Origin: DAOTXK01 sp034435395
GTDB lineage: Bacteria > Chloroflexota > Anaerolineae > Aggregatilineales > Ch27
Reading direction: 5' to 3'
DNA length: 37,858 nucleotides
Assembly: GCA_034435395.1 (NCBI GenBank)
Contig: DAOTXK010000037.1
Location: forward strand, 1-37,858
Part shown: positions 1 to 8,533 of the stretch, in pieces
Layout: every line of letters begins with the position of its first letter
Numbering within the stretch: the stretch's first letter is position 1
Program-made: the position numbers and the translations under genes
Notes under the pieces: generated by a model
Database searches by the model: none
What the model saw: the letters and a program-made list of their open reading frames with translations, nothing else
What the model was told of the DNA's origin: nothing

Positions 1-499
1 GCTCCTCCAAAAATGCCAACCGCCGGTCCGGCTCCTCCAGTTTTTTGGCGAGGTCGTCCAGGCGCTGCTGAAGCGCTGGCATCGCGCCAGCCAGGCGGTC
101 CTGCTCAGCCCGGATGGCGGGCAGTTGTTCCAGGGTGCGCTCAATCTTTTCCAGGCGCTCGCCCGACTCGCGGATAGGGCGGACAATGCTATCCCGCGAA
201 AGGGCCGCGCGCCGCTCGGCCTCCCGCTCGGCAGCCAGCCGCTTGGCCTCATGCTGTTCAAGCATCTGCTGCATTTCGCGCCGCACCTGATCCATCAACT
301 CGACATCCCGACCGGCCGGCACAAACGCGCTGCGCATGGTCGACTGGTCACTCTCCAGGCCGCCGAGCCGCCGGGTGAGCTGGGTAATGGTTTCCTGTTG
401 TTGTTGAACCCGCTCCTCAAGCGCGGCGATCACCGCCTTGTCACGCCGCCGCTCTTCATCCAACCACTCGATCATCCGTGCGACCTGATTCAGGTCCAT
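1..499 (-). CDS. Coiled-coil protein, C-terminus beyond window edge
   Basis: The open frame starts with ATG at 499 and runs to the window edge without a stop, giving about 166 residues. A GGAGG ribosome-binding site lies 8 bases upstream of the ATG. The visible part begins MDLNQVARMIEWLDEE and is almost entirely Glu, Arg, Gln, Leu and Ala rich with heptad-like spacing, so it should be a long alpha-helical coiled coil. There is no signal peptide or membrane segment in the visible part. It resembles structural or SMC-like helical proteins in composition only; no family can be named. It is divergent from the glycosyltransferase operon at 645. Confidence 0.7.
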   Translation of the reverse strand, partial: MDLNQVARMIEWLDEERRRDKAVIAALEERVQQQQETITQLTRRLGGLESDQSTMRSAFVPAGRDVELMDQVRREMQQMLEQHEAKRLAAEREAERRAALSRDSIVRPIRESGERLEKIERTLEQLPAIRAEQDRLAGAMPALQQRLDDLAKKLEEPDRRLAFLEE

Positions 500-562
500 A
501 GTCCTACCCTCCACCGCCGCCGACGGGATTGAGGGGCATCTGCACCCCGAAATCTTTCCCGC

Positions 563-568
563 ATTATA
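563..568 (-). promoter_or_regulatory. -10 element for the coiled-coil gene
   Basis: A perfect TATAAT reads on the minus strand about 64 bases upstream of the ATG at 499. No good -35 is visible. It is the only consensus-like -10 in the divergent gap. Confidence 0.45.
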
Positions 569-608
569 ACGCATCCCGGCGTCGCCCAGCAGCCCAGGCC
601 GCCAGTGA

Positions 609-638
609 TTCTCACCCAACCTTCATCTGCGTTATACT
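609..638 (+). promoter_or_regulatory. Promoter of the glycosyltransferase operon, possibly leaderless
   Basis: TATACT at 633-638 with a weak -35 (TTCTCA, 609-614) at 18-base spacing. The -10 ends only 6 bases before the ATG at 645, so the predicted transcript would begin at or next to the start codon. No Shine-Dalgarno sequence is present upstream of that ATG. Confidence 0.45.
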
Positions 639-644
639 CCAGAC

Positions 645-1751
645 ATGCGCATCGGAATCGACGCCCGTCTACTCTACTATCGAGAGGGCGGCATTGCGGT
701 CTATATCCGCCAGGTGTTGAAGGCCCTGGCAGCTATCGACCGCGAGTCGGACTTCCGCGTACTGCACAGCCGCCGGGACCGCCATGCCCTGACACCCGGC
801 CCTAATTTCCAGCCCGCCCGGCTGTGGACGCCCTGCCATCACCGGCTGGAGAAGTGGGCGCTCGCCGCTGAGATTTTGCCGCTGCGGCTGAACGTGCTGC
901 ACAGCCCGGACTTCATCCCGCCGCTGGGGGGCGCGAAGCGGCACGTGATCACGGTGCACGACCTGAACTTCCTGTATTACCCGCAGTTCCTGACGGCGGA
1001 GAGCCGCCGTTATTACAACGGCCAGATCAGGTGGGCGGTGCGCCAGGCGGACCACATCCTGGCCGTCTCCGAGGCCACCCGGAACGATCTGGTGGCACTG
1101 CTCGACGTACCACCGGACAAAATTACGGTGCATGTGGAAGGGGTTGAACCAGCGTTCAGGCCGCTGCCAGATGAAGCGGTGGACGCCGCCCTCCAGAAGC
1201 TGGCCCTGCCCCGTGGATACATCCTTTTTGTCGGCACGTTTGAGCCGCGCAAAAACATCCCCGGCCTGCTAACCGCTTACCAGTGCCTGCGAGCCGGGCT
1301 GCCTGATGCGCCGCCGCTGGTCCTGGCCGGTCGGCGGGGCTGGCTGGCGGACGACCTGGAAAGGCGGGTGATGGAACTGGGCCTGGGGCCGCACGTCCAC
1401 TGGCGGGAGAATCCCCCCCAGGCCCTCATGCCCGCGCTGTACAACGCCGCCAGCCTGCTGGCCATGCCGTCGTTCTATGAGGGCTTCGGGCTGCCAGCGC
1501 TGGAGGCCATGGCCTGTGGCCTGCCGACGGTCGTCGCCAACCGGGGCGCGCTACCGGAAGTCGTCGGCGACGCGGGAGCGCTGGTCGATCCCGACGATCC
1601 AGAGGACATCGCGGCGGGCCTGCGCCGCCTGCTGGTCGACCCGGTATTGCAGGCCCAATTGAGAGCCGCCGGGCTGGAACGGGTCAAACGCTTCACCTGG
1701 CATCAGGCTGCCGTGGTCATCCATGCGGTCTATCAACGCCTGGCTACGTGA
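645..1751 (+). CDS. Glycosyltransferase family 4 (GT4, GT-B fold)
   Basis: A 368-residue retaining GT-B glycosyltransferase, expected to move a sugar from a nucleotide-sugar donor to a growing surface glycan on the cytoplasmic side of the membrane. The N-terminus MRIGIDARLLYYREGG is typical of mannosyltransferase-like GT4 proteins. The C-terminal donor domain has FVGTFEPRKN near 200 and the E-x7-E signature in EGFGLPALE, with E279 and E287. Full family length. The ATG at 645 is chosen because it begins the conserved beta strand; there is no ribosome-binding site and the -10 is 6 bases away. It is the first of three glycosyltransferase genes read together. Donor and acceptor cannot be told. 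Confidence 0.88.
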   Translation: MRIGIDARLLYYREGGIAVYIRQVLKALAAIDRESDFRVLHSRRDRHALTPGPNFQPARLWTPCHHRLEKWALAAEILPLRLNVLHSPDFIPPLGGAKRHVITVHDLNFLYYPQFLTAESRRYYNGQIRWAVRQADHILAVSEATRNDLVALLDVPPDKITVHVEGVEPAFRPLPDEAVDAALQKLALPRGYILFVGTFEPRKNIPGLLTAYQCLRAGLPDAPPLVLAGRRGWLADDLERRVMELGLGPHVHWRENPPQALMPALYNAASLLAMPSFYEGFGLPALEAMACGLPTVVANRGALPEVVGDAGALVDPDDPEDIAAGLRRLLVDPVLQAQLRAAGLERVKRFTWHQAAVVIHAVYQRLAT

Positions 1752-1769
1752 TTCAGGAAGGTTGGGGGG

Positions 1770-2987
1770 GTGGACATCTTATTCTTGACTTCGGAGTTCC
1801 CTTATCCGCCCTTTGCCGGAGCGCCGCTGCGTAACTTCGGACTGATCGAAGGACTGGCCGGGCATCACATCTGGCTGCTGTCGTTCGCCGGACTCTATCC
1901 GCTTAGCAATACAGAAACGCCACTGGACCAATTCTGCACCCGGATCAAGGCGATTCCCCGTCCGCGCCGCACCCTGCAAGACCGGCTGCGTGACCTGGTG
2001 TTGACGCAACAGGCGGACATTGCCGGGCGCTATCGGTCGGCGGCTTTTGCCCAGCAGCTGGCCGACTGGCTCACGACGCAACGGTTTGACCTGATCCAGA
2101 TCGAAAATCTGGAGATGGCGATCTATCTGCCCGTGATCAAAAAATACCAGCCGGACACGCCGGTCGTCTACGATGCCCACAATGCTGAGTACGCGCTCCA
2201 GGAACGCATCTACGAAACAGAGCGCCGCTCGCCGGGGCAGATTCCCGGCGCGGTCTACTCCTTCATCCAGGCCCGGCGCATTCGCGAACTGGAACGACAG
2301 ATTTGCCAGGCGGTCGACTACGTGATCGCCGTCTCGGAGGCGGACGCCGACCTGCTGGGCCAGCTGGGCTGCACCACGCCCATTGCCGTTGTGCCCAACG
2401 GCATCTCCACCGCGCTCTATGAAACCTCCACCGCCGAACCGGTCGACCTGGAAGAGACAGCCCTGGTCTTCACCGGCAAGATGGACTACCGCCCTAACGT
2501 CGATGCTGCCCTGTGGTTCGCCGAAGACATCCTGCCGCTGGTGCGCCAGAGACTGCCCAACGCGCACTTCTACGTGGTCGGACAGTCGCCGCACGCCCGG
2601 CTGGATGTGCTGCGGGGACAGCCGGGAATCACCCTGACGGGACTTGTCCCGGATGTCACGCCCTATCTGCGGGCAGCCAGCGTGTTTATCGTCCCCTTGC
2701 GGATGGGCAGCGGCACCCGCCTGAAAATCCTGGAAGCCATGGCCACCGGATGTCCGATCGTGTCCACCCGGACCGGCGCGCAGGGCCTGAAGGTGACCGA
2801 CGGGCGGGAGTTGCTGCTGGCGGATACCGCTGAGGAATTTGCGGCGGCGGCCAGTCGTCTCCTCCAGGATCGTCATCTGGCTCACACCCTCGGCCAGCAT
2901 GCCCGCCAGTTTGTCCGGGCCAATTTTGACTGGTCTGTCTTGCTGCCCCGCCTGTTGGCCGTGTATAAGGAGTTAGGTGTTGCCTGA
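1770..2987 (+). CDS. Glycosyltransferase, GT4-like (Stp1/TIGR03087-like)
   Basis: A 405-residue GT-B glycosyltransferase of the group often annotated as PEP-CTERM/EpsH1-associated sugar transferase. The N-terminus has LFLTSEFPYPPFAGAPLR, which is typical of that group, then VYDAHNAEYAL near 130 and VPNGI near 210. The C-terminal part has LRMGSGTRLKILEAMATG, with the conserved Glu at 322. The start is a GTG preceded by AGGAAGGTTGGGGGG. It lies 18 bases after the first glycosyltransferase and overlaps the GT9 gene by 11 bases. The family match is firm; the sugar is unknown. No PEP-CTERM or exosortase gene is seen here. Confidence 0.82.
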   Translation: MDILFLTSEFPYPPFAGAPLRNFGLIEGLAGHHIWLLSFAGLYPLSNTETPLDQFCTRIKAIPRPRRTLQDRLRDLVLTQQADIAGRYRSAAFAQQLADWLTTQRFDLIQIENLEMAIYLPVIKKYQPDTPVVYDAHNAEYALQERIYETERRSPGQIPGAVYSFIQARRIRELERQICQAVDYVIAVSEADADLLGQLGCTTPIAVVPNGISTALYETSTAEPVDLEETALVFTGKMDYRPNVDAALWFAEDILPLVRQRLPNAHFYVVGQSPHARLDVLRGQPGITLTGLVPDVTPYLRAASVFIVPLRMGSGTRLKILEAMATGCPIVSTRTGAQGLKVTDGRELLLADTAEEFAAAASRLLQDRHLAHTLGQHARQFVRANFDWSVLLPRLLAVYKELGVA

Positions 2988-4176
2988 CCACGCTGAACTG
3001 GACCGGCGCAACCGGGAATTGGCCGCGCACAAGCACGCCCGGACACCCAGGGAGAACATGCGCGGGTTGCTGCTGCGCCTGATCGCGCGCCTGCCCCTGC
3101 CCGCCCGCCGCAGTGACGGGCAGACCATCCTGCTCATCCGGCCCGATCACCTGGGCGATGTGCTGCTGACTGCGCCGGCCATCCTGGCGCTGGCCAGAGC
3201 CAGGCCGGAAGCACGGCTGATGGCGCTGGTCGGTCCCTGGTCGGCCGGCGTGATCAGCGCCTATCCCGAAGTCGAGATGACCCTGACTCTTCCCTTTCCC
3301 GGCTTCGCCCGTCACCCGAACCGTCCTTCGGCCCAGCCCTACTGGCTGGCGTGGCGCTGGGCGCGCCAACTGCGCCAGCTGCGGGCCGATAGCGCCATCA
3401 TTTTCCGGCCCGATCACTGGTGGGGCGCACTGCTGGCCTGGCTGGCCGGCGTCCCCCACCGGGTGGGCTTCGATCTGCCGGACACCGCGCCGTTTCTCAA
3501 CCAGGCCATCCCCTACGAACCCGGCCACGCGGTTGCGCACAACATGGCCCTCGTCCGCCCCTGGACAGGCCCGATCCCGTTAAGCGAGGTGCGCGTCCAC
3601 TATCCGGTGGAAACCGCCGACCAGTTGTACATCCAGGCCCGGCTTCAGGAATGGCAGTTCCCGGCGGGCGCGCCGCGCCTGATCGTTCATCCCGGCTCCG
3701 GCACCACGACCAAACAGTGGTCGCCAGCGAACTGGGCCAGAGTGGCCGATCATCTGGCTCGCACCTGGGGCGCGCCAGTGATCTTCACCGGCGGCGACCA
3801 CGAAACCCGCCTGATCGGGATCATCACGGCACAGATGGCCTCCCCAGCCATCACCCTGGCCGGGGAAACTACCGTCCCCCAACTGGCGGCACTTTACGAA
3901 GGGGCGCGCCTCGTCCTGGGCCCGGACAGTGGCCCGCTGCACCTCGCTGTCGCCGTCGGAACGCCCACCGTGCATCTATTTGGCCCCGCTGACCCGGCGG
4001 AGTTTGGCCCCTGGGGCGATCCGGAGCGTCATGCCGTGGTGGCCGCCGCCATCGCCTGCCGCCCCTGCCGCATCGTGGATTGGTCGGATGACGACCCGGC
4101 CAACCACCCATGTGTCCGCGACATCACCCCGGAAGCCGTGATCGCCGCTGCGCAACGGGTGACCCGGAATACCTGA
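2977..4176 (+). CDS. Glycosyltransferase family 9 (heptosyltransferase-like)
   Basis: A 399-residue GT9 protein. The N-terminal domain carries IRPDHLGDVLLTAPA (about 53-67), the acceptor-side signature of ADP-heptose:LPS heptosyltransferases. The C-terminal domain carries HPGSGTTTKQWSPANW from H238 and GPDSGPLHLAVAVGTPTVHL from about 315, the nucleotide-sugar binding signature. The GTG start at 2977 has AAGGAG a few bases upstream and lies inside the end of the preceding gene, so the two are translationally coupled. GT9 enzymes also occur in bacteria without classical LPS, so heptose as the donor should not be assumed. It closes the three-gene operon. Confidence 0.87.
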   Translation: MLPDHAELDRRNRELAAHKHARTPRENMRGLLLRLIARLPLPARRSDGQTILLIRPDHLGDVLLTAPAILALARARPEARLMALVGPWSAGVISAYPEVEMTLTLPFPGFARHPNRPSAQPYWLAWRWARQLRQLRADSAIIFRPDHWWGALLAWLAGVPHRVGFDLPDTAPFLNQAIPYEPGHAVAHNMALVRPWTGPIPLSEVRVHYPVETADQLYIQARLQEWQFPAGAPRLIVHPGSGTTTKQWSPANWARVADHLARTWGAPVIFTGGDHETRLIGIITAQMASPAITLAGETTVPQLAALYEGARLVLGPDSGPLHLAVAVGTPTVHLFGPADPAEFGPWGDPERHAVVAAAIACRPCRIVDWSDDDPANHPCVRDITPEAVIAAAQRVTRNT

Positions 4177-4236
4177 CCGCCTTCCTCATATGGGACGAAC
4201 TTCCCACCAGTTGGGCCATCGCCAGTTGCCAACCTA

Positions 4237-4245
4237 TGCTACAAT
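4237..4245 (+). promoter_or_regulatory. Extended -10 promoter (TGC-TACAAT) for the HEAT-repeat gene
   Basis: TACAAT at 4240-4245 preceded by TGC. No -35 at normal spacing. It lies in the gap after the glycosyltransferase operon and about 41 bases before the first possible start of the HEAT gene. Confidence 0.45.
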
Positions 4246-4285
4246 GAATTAAGGCTACATTGAGGTCAGTGGCAAAAAAGCCTGT

Positions 4286-5233
4286 GTGCGTGTGGTGAAG
4301 GCCATGATACTGGAAAACCTGCTGGCGAATCTGAACAATCCCCAACCCCAGGTCCGGCTGGAGGTCGCCCGTGTCCTTGGCATGGTGGACGAAACCCGTG
4401 CCCTGAAGGCGGTTGGTCAGCGTTACAAGGTTGAGGCCGATCCTGCCGTGCGCGAGGCGCTCGCCTGGGCGGGTCAACGGCTCTACGGGGCACGTCAGGC
4501 CGGCTACTCCACCATTGACGAAATCTTCCGCTACTTCGGCGTGGATAACGAACTGGAAAACACGGAATCCGAAACAGAGGCGGAGCTGCTCAAGAAACTG
4601 CAAGCGAACCTCGACCGTGATTTGCTGCGGATGCAGGCCAGCGCTGGCCGGAAAAAGGTCGGCATGGCCGCCGCCGCGGGGCTGGCCGGGGCGATGATGG
4701 GCGGCATGTCGATGGGCATGGGGATGATGGGATCGGCGCTCAAGCCCGGCGCGGAAGTGGCCTCCTCCAATCTGGGCGAACGCCCCCAGCTCACCAGGCA
4801 GCGCACCCCGGCGACCATCCCCTCCCAGGCCGACATCTCCCTCTGGGCGCGGCGGTTGCAGGAAGACCCCGACCCTGGCACCCGGGTGACCGCCGCCGTG
4901 GAGCTGGCCAGCCTGAAAAACCCGGCGGCGCTGCCCCACCTGGCAACCGCCTTTGTCTCCGATCCGTCTGCCAAGGTGCGCGAAGCGGCGCAGCGCGCGG
5001 GCAAGTTCCTGTACTGGAGCACCGTTTACTGGCACATGGAGCAGGATGGCTCGCTGGCTCAGGAGATGCAGCGGCGGGCACAGGCCATGGGCAAGACGCT
5101 CCAGACGCCGGCATCCGCTCCGGCCCCGTCGGCCCCGCCGGGGGAGGCGTCCGCTGCGCCACCGCCGCAGGATGACATCAGCGCCATCCTGCGGGCCGCC
5201 AACGTCGGGCGCAAGCGGCGAATGAAAAAATAG
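4286..5233 (+). CDS. HEAT-repeat protein with Gly/Met-rich hydrophobic segment
   Basis: A 315-residue protein made of helical HEAT (PBS-lyase-like) repeats. One block is at about 8-70 (PQVRLEVARVLGMVDE), and a second at about 185-250 (DPGTRVTAAVELASLKN, DPSAKVREAAQRAG). Between them, near 124-152, is a Gly/Ala/Met-rich hydrophobic segment containing GGMSMGMGMMG that could form a membrane hairpin. The C-terminus is a Pro/Ala linker ending in a short basic helix (NVGRKRRMKK). HEAT repeats usually act as protein-binding scaffolds; no enzymatic site is visible. The start is uncertain: GTG at 4286, or ATG at 4304, neither with a strong ribosome-binding site. It seems to have its own promoter. Confidence 0.72.
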   Translation: MRVVKAMILENLLANLNNPQPQVRLEVARVLGMVDETRALKAVGQRYKVEADPAVREALAWAGQRLYGARQAGYSTIDEIFRYFGVDNELENTESETEAELLKKLQANLDRDLLRMQASAGRKKVGMAAAAGLAGAMMGGMSMGMGMMGSALKPGAEVASSNLGERPQLTRQRTPATIPSQADISLWARRLQEDPDPGTRVTAAVELASLKNPAALPHLATAFVSDPSAKVREAAQRAGKFLYWSTVYWHMEQDGSLAQEMQRRAQAMGKTLQTPASAPAPSAPPGEASAAPPPQDDISAILRAANVGRKRRMKK

Positions 5234-5318
5234 CCAGGTACGACGGCGCGATCGTGGAACCACGACCCCGCCATGGATTCTCCCCGGCTGAGCGAATCGC
5301 CACCACAGGAAGCGAGTT

Positions 5319-6125
5319 ATGGCGCAACCCTTGACCCTCCCTCCCGGCCAACGGTTTAACCTGAAAGACTTCGACCCGGCATATACCGGCAGCTACCACA
5401 ACAAAAAGTCGGCCAAAGCCCAGACCGAGCAGAACCTGGATCGCCTGCGCCAGCTACAGGAGATGCTCTATGCCCAGGGGAAACACGCCCTGCTGATTGT
5501 GTTACAGGCCATGGACGCGGGCGGCAAAGACGGGACCATCGAGCACGTGATGGGGGCCTTCAACCCGCAGGGCGTGATCGTCACGCCGTTCAAAGTGCCC
5601 ACCGAGGAAGAGCTGGCCCACGACTTTTTGTGGCGCGTGCACCGGCATACGCCGCGCCGGGGCATGATCAGCATCTTTAACCGCTCCCACTACGAAGACG
5701 TGCTGATCGTCCGCGTCAAAGAGCTGGTGCCGGAGGAGGTCTGGCGGGAGCGTTACGCCCACATCAACAACTTCGAACGCCTGCTGGCCGACAGCGGCGT
5801 GACCATCGTCAAGCTCTTCCTCCATATCGGCAAAGAAGAACAGGCAGAGCGCCTGCGCCAGCGGCAGCAGACGCCGGATAAACAATGGAAGTTTTCGCCG
5901 GGTGATCTGGAAGAGCGCCGGCGGTGGGACGCCTACATGGCCGCCTTCGAAGACGCGCTGACGGCATGCCACACCGCCTACGCGCCCTGGTACGTCATCC
6001 CGGCGAACCACAAGTGGTATCGTAACCTGGCCGTCTCTCAGGTGCTGGTCGACACGCTGGAGAAGCTCGATCTGCGGTATCCCGATCCGGTGCCAGATAT
6101 TGAATCCTACGTCATCCCTGAATAG
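5319..6125 (+). CDS. PPK2-family polyphosphate:nucleotide phosphotransferase
   Basis: A 268-residue cytoplasmic enzyme of the PPK2 family, which transfers phosphate between polyphosphate and nucleotides. Walker A is AMDAGGKDGT (64-73), followed by HVMGAFNPQGV and FKVPTEEELAHDFLWRVH. The Walker B/catalytic stretch is IFNRSHYEDVL (119-129). The lid region follows with KLFLHIGKEEQ and DDLEERR-type residues (GDLEERRRWDAYM). The C-terminal APWYVIPANHKWYRN is a strong family signature. Length fits the short one-domain group (TIGR03709-like). The ATG has AGGAAG 7 bases upstream. Whether it prefers AMP, ADP or GDP cannot be read from the sequence. Confidence 0.92.
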   Translation: MAQPLTLPPGQRFNLKDFDPAYTGSYHNKKSAKAQTEQNLDRLRQLQEMLYAQGKHALLIVLQAMDAGGKDGTIEHVMGAFNPQGVIVTPFKVPTEEELAHDFLWRVHRHTPRRGMISIFNRSHYEDVLIVRVKELVPEEVWRERYAHINNFERLLADSGVTIVKLFLHIGKEEQAERLRQRQQTPDKQWKFSPGDLEERRRWDAYMAAFEDALTACHTAYAPWYVIPANHKWYRNLAVSQVLVDTLEKLDLRYPDPVPDIESYVIPE

Positions 6126-6169
6126 AGACGCGCCGGCCCCCTGCCGCCCACCCGGCGTGCGCGCCAGCA

Positions 6170-7876
6170 TTATTGGTCATCCGGCCCACGCGGCTGGACC
6201 TCAAGGGGTTCCTCATGGCGGTAGGTGACCATGCCCGGCTTGCTGCCTTTCACCTTGCGCACGTACTTACGACGAGTCACATCCACCAGGACGCGCGCCT
6301 CTTCCCGCGCCGGGCTGTAATAAGCCGCCAGTTCCGCCGCCCGCCGGATCACCGCCTCGGGTACCTCACGCCGGTCACTTTTGATGATCACGTGCGCGCC
6401 CGGCACGCCCCGCGCATGGAGCCACCAATCGTCCGGGCTGCCCTTGCTGAAGGTTACCAGATCGTTCTGCCGCGAGTTGCGCCCGACCCAGATCACAAAA
6501 CCGTCGGGAGTCGTCACCTTGAGCGGCGCCGACCTGCCCGTTTGGGGACGCCTCGACTGCGGCCCGCGCCAGTAGCCGTCTCGCTCCAGCGCCTCGCGGA
6601 CCTCCTCGATCTCCGGCCAGTTGGTGGCCAGCGTCAGATCGCTTTCAAGCTGGCGCAGGTAGGCCAGTTCCTGCTCCGCGGCCTCCAGCAGCTCCGGAAC
6701 GCCTGCCTGGGCGCGCTTGGCCTTCTCGTACCTGGCGAAGTACTGTTTGGCGTTGTCCAGCGCGGAGAGCGCCGGGTCCAGTTTGATGGCGATCGGCGGC
6801 TGATCAGGCTCGTACTGGGCGGAGAACTCCGCCGCGCCCGGCTTAATCTGGTACTGGTAAGCCAGCAGCAGCTCCCCCGCCTGCCGCCAATGGGTCAGCT
6901 CCTCCCGGCTTTTGAGCGACTCTCGCAGCGAGGCAGCCTTGTGCCCCACCCGCGCGATGGCCTCCTGGAGCTGCTCGCGGACCGGCGCTTTCGCCTGGTG
7001 GTAGGCGTCCACCCCCACCGGCGCGCCGTAATAAGCAGCCAGCGCCGCGCTGACCGACTCGACCGGCTCCCACCCCGGCAGGTGCGACAGCGGATAAACG
7101 GCAAACGCGGACACGCTGCCATCCGGGCCGCGAACCACACCCGGCTGCCATGCCCGGCGCAGCAGTGGCGAGAGGACCTCTTGCAGCGCATCATGCAGGG
7201 CCAGGGGGCTGGTATCCGCCGCCCGGAGGTTGGCATCTCCCGTGGCCTGAAAGACGATCTCGCGCGCCAGGGCCGGACTCATGCCCAGCAGGCCGCGCGT
7301 TAACGCTCGCCAGGCCCCCGTCCCCGGATCGGAGTCCAGCATCCGCTCGATATCTTCCAGCCTGATCGCGTCTGGGGCGAGTTTGTCGCGCGGCGGCGGC
7401 GGTGGTACATAGTCGTGGCCTGGCAGGCTGACCCGCACCCGGTTCTCGGACCGCCCCACCCGGCGGATGCAGTCCAGGATCAGGCCCTCCTGCACCAGCA
7501 GGACATTGGCCCGCCGTTCTATGGCCTCCACGATGAGGTCGCTCACGCCAGACACGCCATCGATATGCAGCGTGATCACCCGCTCCCAGGATGGCTGGCT
7601 CACCCCGGCGATGAATGCCCCCTCCACATAGCGACGCATCAGCAGGCCCAGCTGAGTCGGCCTGTCCAGGCCGCGTCGCAGCTTACCCTCCACAAAATGC
7701 ACGCGCGGACGCTGGGGGTCGGCGTCCAGCACCAGATAGTGCCGCTGGCGGGCGGCGTAGACCTCCAGTCCGAGGGCCGTTTCGTTCAGGTCAATCACGT
7801 CCTGCACACGCCCGCCGACCGCCCGCGCCTTTAGCTCGTCGACCACAGCGCTGATCGTAAACACATCAAAGTACAT
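6170..7876 (-). CDS. rqcH: NFACT-family ribosome quality control protein RqcH
   Basis: A 568-residue NFACT protein (older names FbpA, fibronectin-binding protein). In characterised relatives it binds split 50S subunits carrying stalled peptidyl-tRNA and recruits tRNA-Ala to add C-terminal alanine tails. The NFACT-N domain starts MYFDVFTISAVVDEL, a helix-hairpin-helix/coiled-coil middle runs from about 180 to 420, and the NFACT-R domain is at about 450-560 (VGRNSRQNDLVTF, DDWWLHARGVPGAHVII). The motif usually written Asp-Arg is Glu98-Arg99 here (PSWERVI). The ATG at 7876 has GGAG 9 bases upstream. Convergent with the PPK2 gene and divergent from the DUF84 gene. RqcP is not seen in the window. 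Confidence 0.93.
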   Translation of the reverse strand: MYFDVFTISAVVDELKARAVGGRVQDVIDLNETALGLEVYAARQRHYLVLDADPQRPRVHFVEGKLRRGLDRPTQLGLLMRRYVEGAFIAGVSQPSWERVITLHIDGVSGVSDLIVEAIERRANVLLVQEGLILDCIRRVGRSENRVRVSLPGHDYVPPPPPRDKLAPDAIRLEDIERMLDSDPGTGAWRALTRGLLGMSPALAREIVFQATGDANLRAADTSPLALHDALQEVLSPLLRRAWQPGVVRGPDGSVSAFAVYPLSHLPGWEPVESVSAALAAYYGAPVGVDAYHQAKAPVREQLQEAIARVGHKAASLRESLKSREELTHWRQAGELLLAYQYQIKPGAAEFSAQYEPDQPPIAIKLDPALSALDNAKQYFARYEKAKRAQAGVPELLEAAEQELAYLRQLESDLTLATNWPEIEEVREALERDGYWRGPQSRRPQTGRSAPLKVTTPDGFVIWVGRNSRQNDLVTFSKGSPDDWWLHARGVPGAHVIIKSDRREVPEAVIRRAAELAAYYSPAREEARVLVDVTRRKYVRKVKGSKPGMVTYRHEEPLEVQPRGPDDQ

Positions 7877-7927
7877 CTTCCCCGCTCCCCTGTGAAGACA
7901 GGCGTAACATACCGCAGAACCTGGCGA

Positions 7928-7957
7928 TTGGCATCACATTCGGCGCAATGCTACAAT
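7928..7957 (+). promoter_or_regulatory. Promoter of the DUF84/AAC(3) operon
   Basis: TTGGCA (7928-7933), 18 bases, TACAAT (7952-7957) with an upstream TG at -14/-15 giving TGC-TACAAT. The predicted start of transcription is about 17 bases before the ATG at 7982. One of the best-formed promoters in the window. Confidence 0.65.
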
Positions 7958-7981
7958 GCCCCATATCGTCGGAGTAACCGC

Positions 7982-8533
7982 ATGCGTATTGCCATCGGGT
8001 CACTCAATCCGGTCAAACAACGGGCGGCCACCAGCGTCCTGAAGCCGCTGTTTCCCGGGGCGGAGTTCCTGATGGTGGATGCGCCCTCCGGCGTGCCCGC
8101 GCAGCCCTGGGGCGACGCCGAAACGCGGACCGGGGCCATCAACCGGGCCTGCGCGGCGCTGGAGGCGAGCGGGGCTGATCTGGCCGTCGGGTTTGAGGGC
8201 GGCCTCATCCGCACCGAGATCGGGTTGATGACCTGCGCGTGGTGCGCGGTGGTGGCTGCCGATGGGCGGCTGGGGGTGGGTGGCGGCTCGCATACCATGT
8301 TGCCGCCAGCGGCCACCGCCCGGCTGGAAAGCGGCGAGGAGCTGGGGGCCGTGATGGACGCGCTGACCGGCCAGCGGCACACCAAGCACCACCTGGGTGC
8401 GATTGGCATCCTGACGGACGGGCTGGAATCCCGGCAGAGCGCCTATGCCCATATCCTGCAGCTGGCTCTGGCCCCCTTTCGCCGCCCGGCCTGGTTTGAG
8501 CGAAGCCCGCTTCCGGGAGATGGCCACCAGTGA
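7982..8533 (+). CDS. DUF84 inosine/xanthosine triphosphatase (YjjX-like)
   Basis: A 183-residue protein of the DUF84/NTPase_I family, which hydrolyses non-canonical purine triphosphates such as ITP and XTP and so cleans the nucleotide pool. The N-terminus MRIAIGSLNPVKQRAA is the phosphate-binding signature, followed by GAINRACAAL, ADLAVGFEGGLI and GVGGGSHTMLPP, and near the C-terminus TKHHLGAIGILTDGL. The frame is open further upstream to 7892 but the ATG at 7982 is chosen because it begins the family signature, has GGAG 8 bases upstream and lies after the promoter. The stop overlaps the GTG of the next gene (GTGA), so the two are coupled. Confidence 0.88.
   Translation: MRIAIGSLNPVKQRAATSVLKPLFPGAEFLMVDAPSGVPAQPWGDAETRTGAINRACAALEASGADLAVGFEGGLIRTEIGLMTCAWCAVVAADGRLGVGGGSHTMLPPAATARLESGEELGAVMDALTGQRHTKHHLGAIGILTDGLESRQSAYAHILQLALAPFRRPAWFERSPLPGDGHQ

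Noticed and set aside
5245..5265. Inverted repeat TCGTGG-AA-CCACGA between the HEAT and PPK2 genes
   Set aside because: Two-base loop is too tight for a normal hairpin and there is no T-run; it could be an operator but nothing else supports it.
6127..6160. GC-rich inverted repeat between the convergent PPK2 and rqcH genes
   Set aside because: Stem of only about six clean pairs and no T-tract on either strand; too weak to call a terminator.
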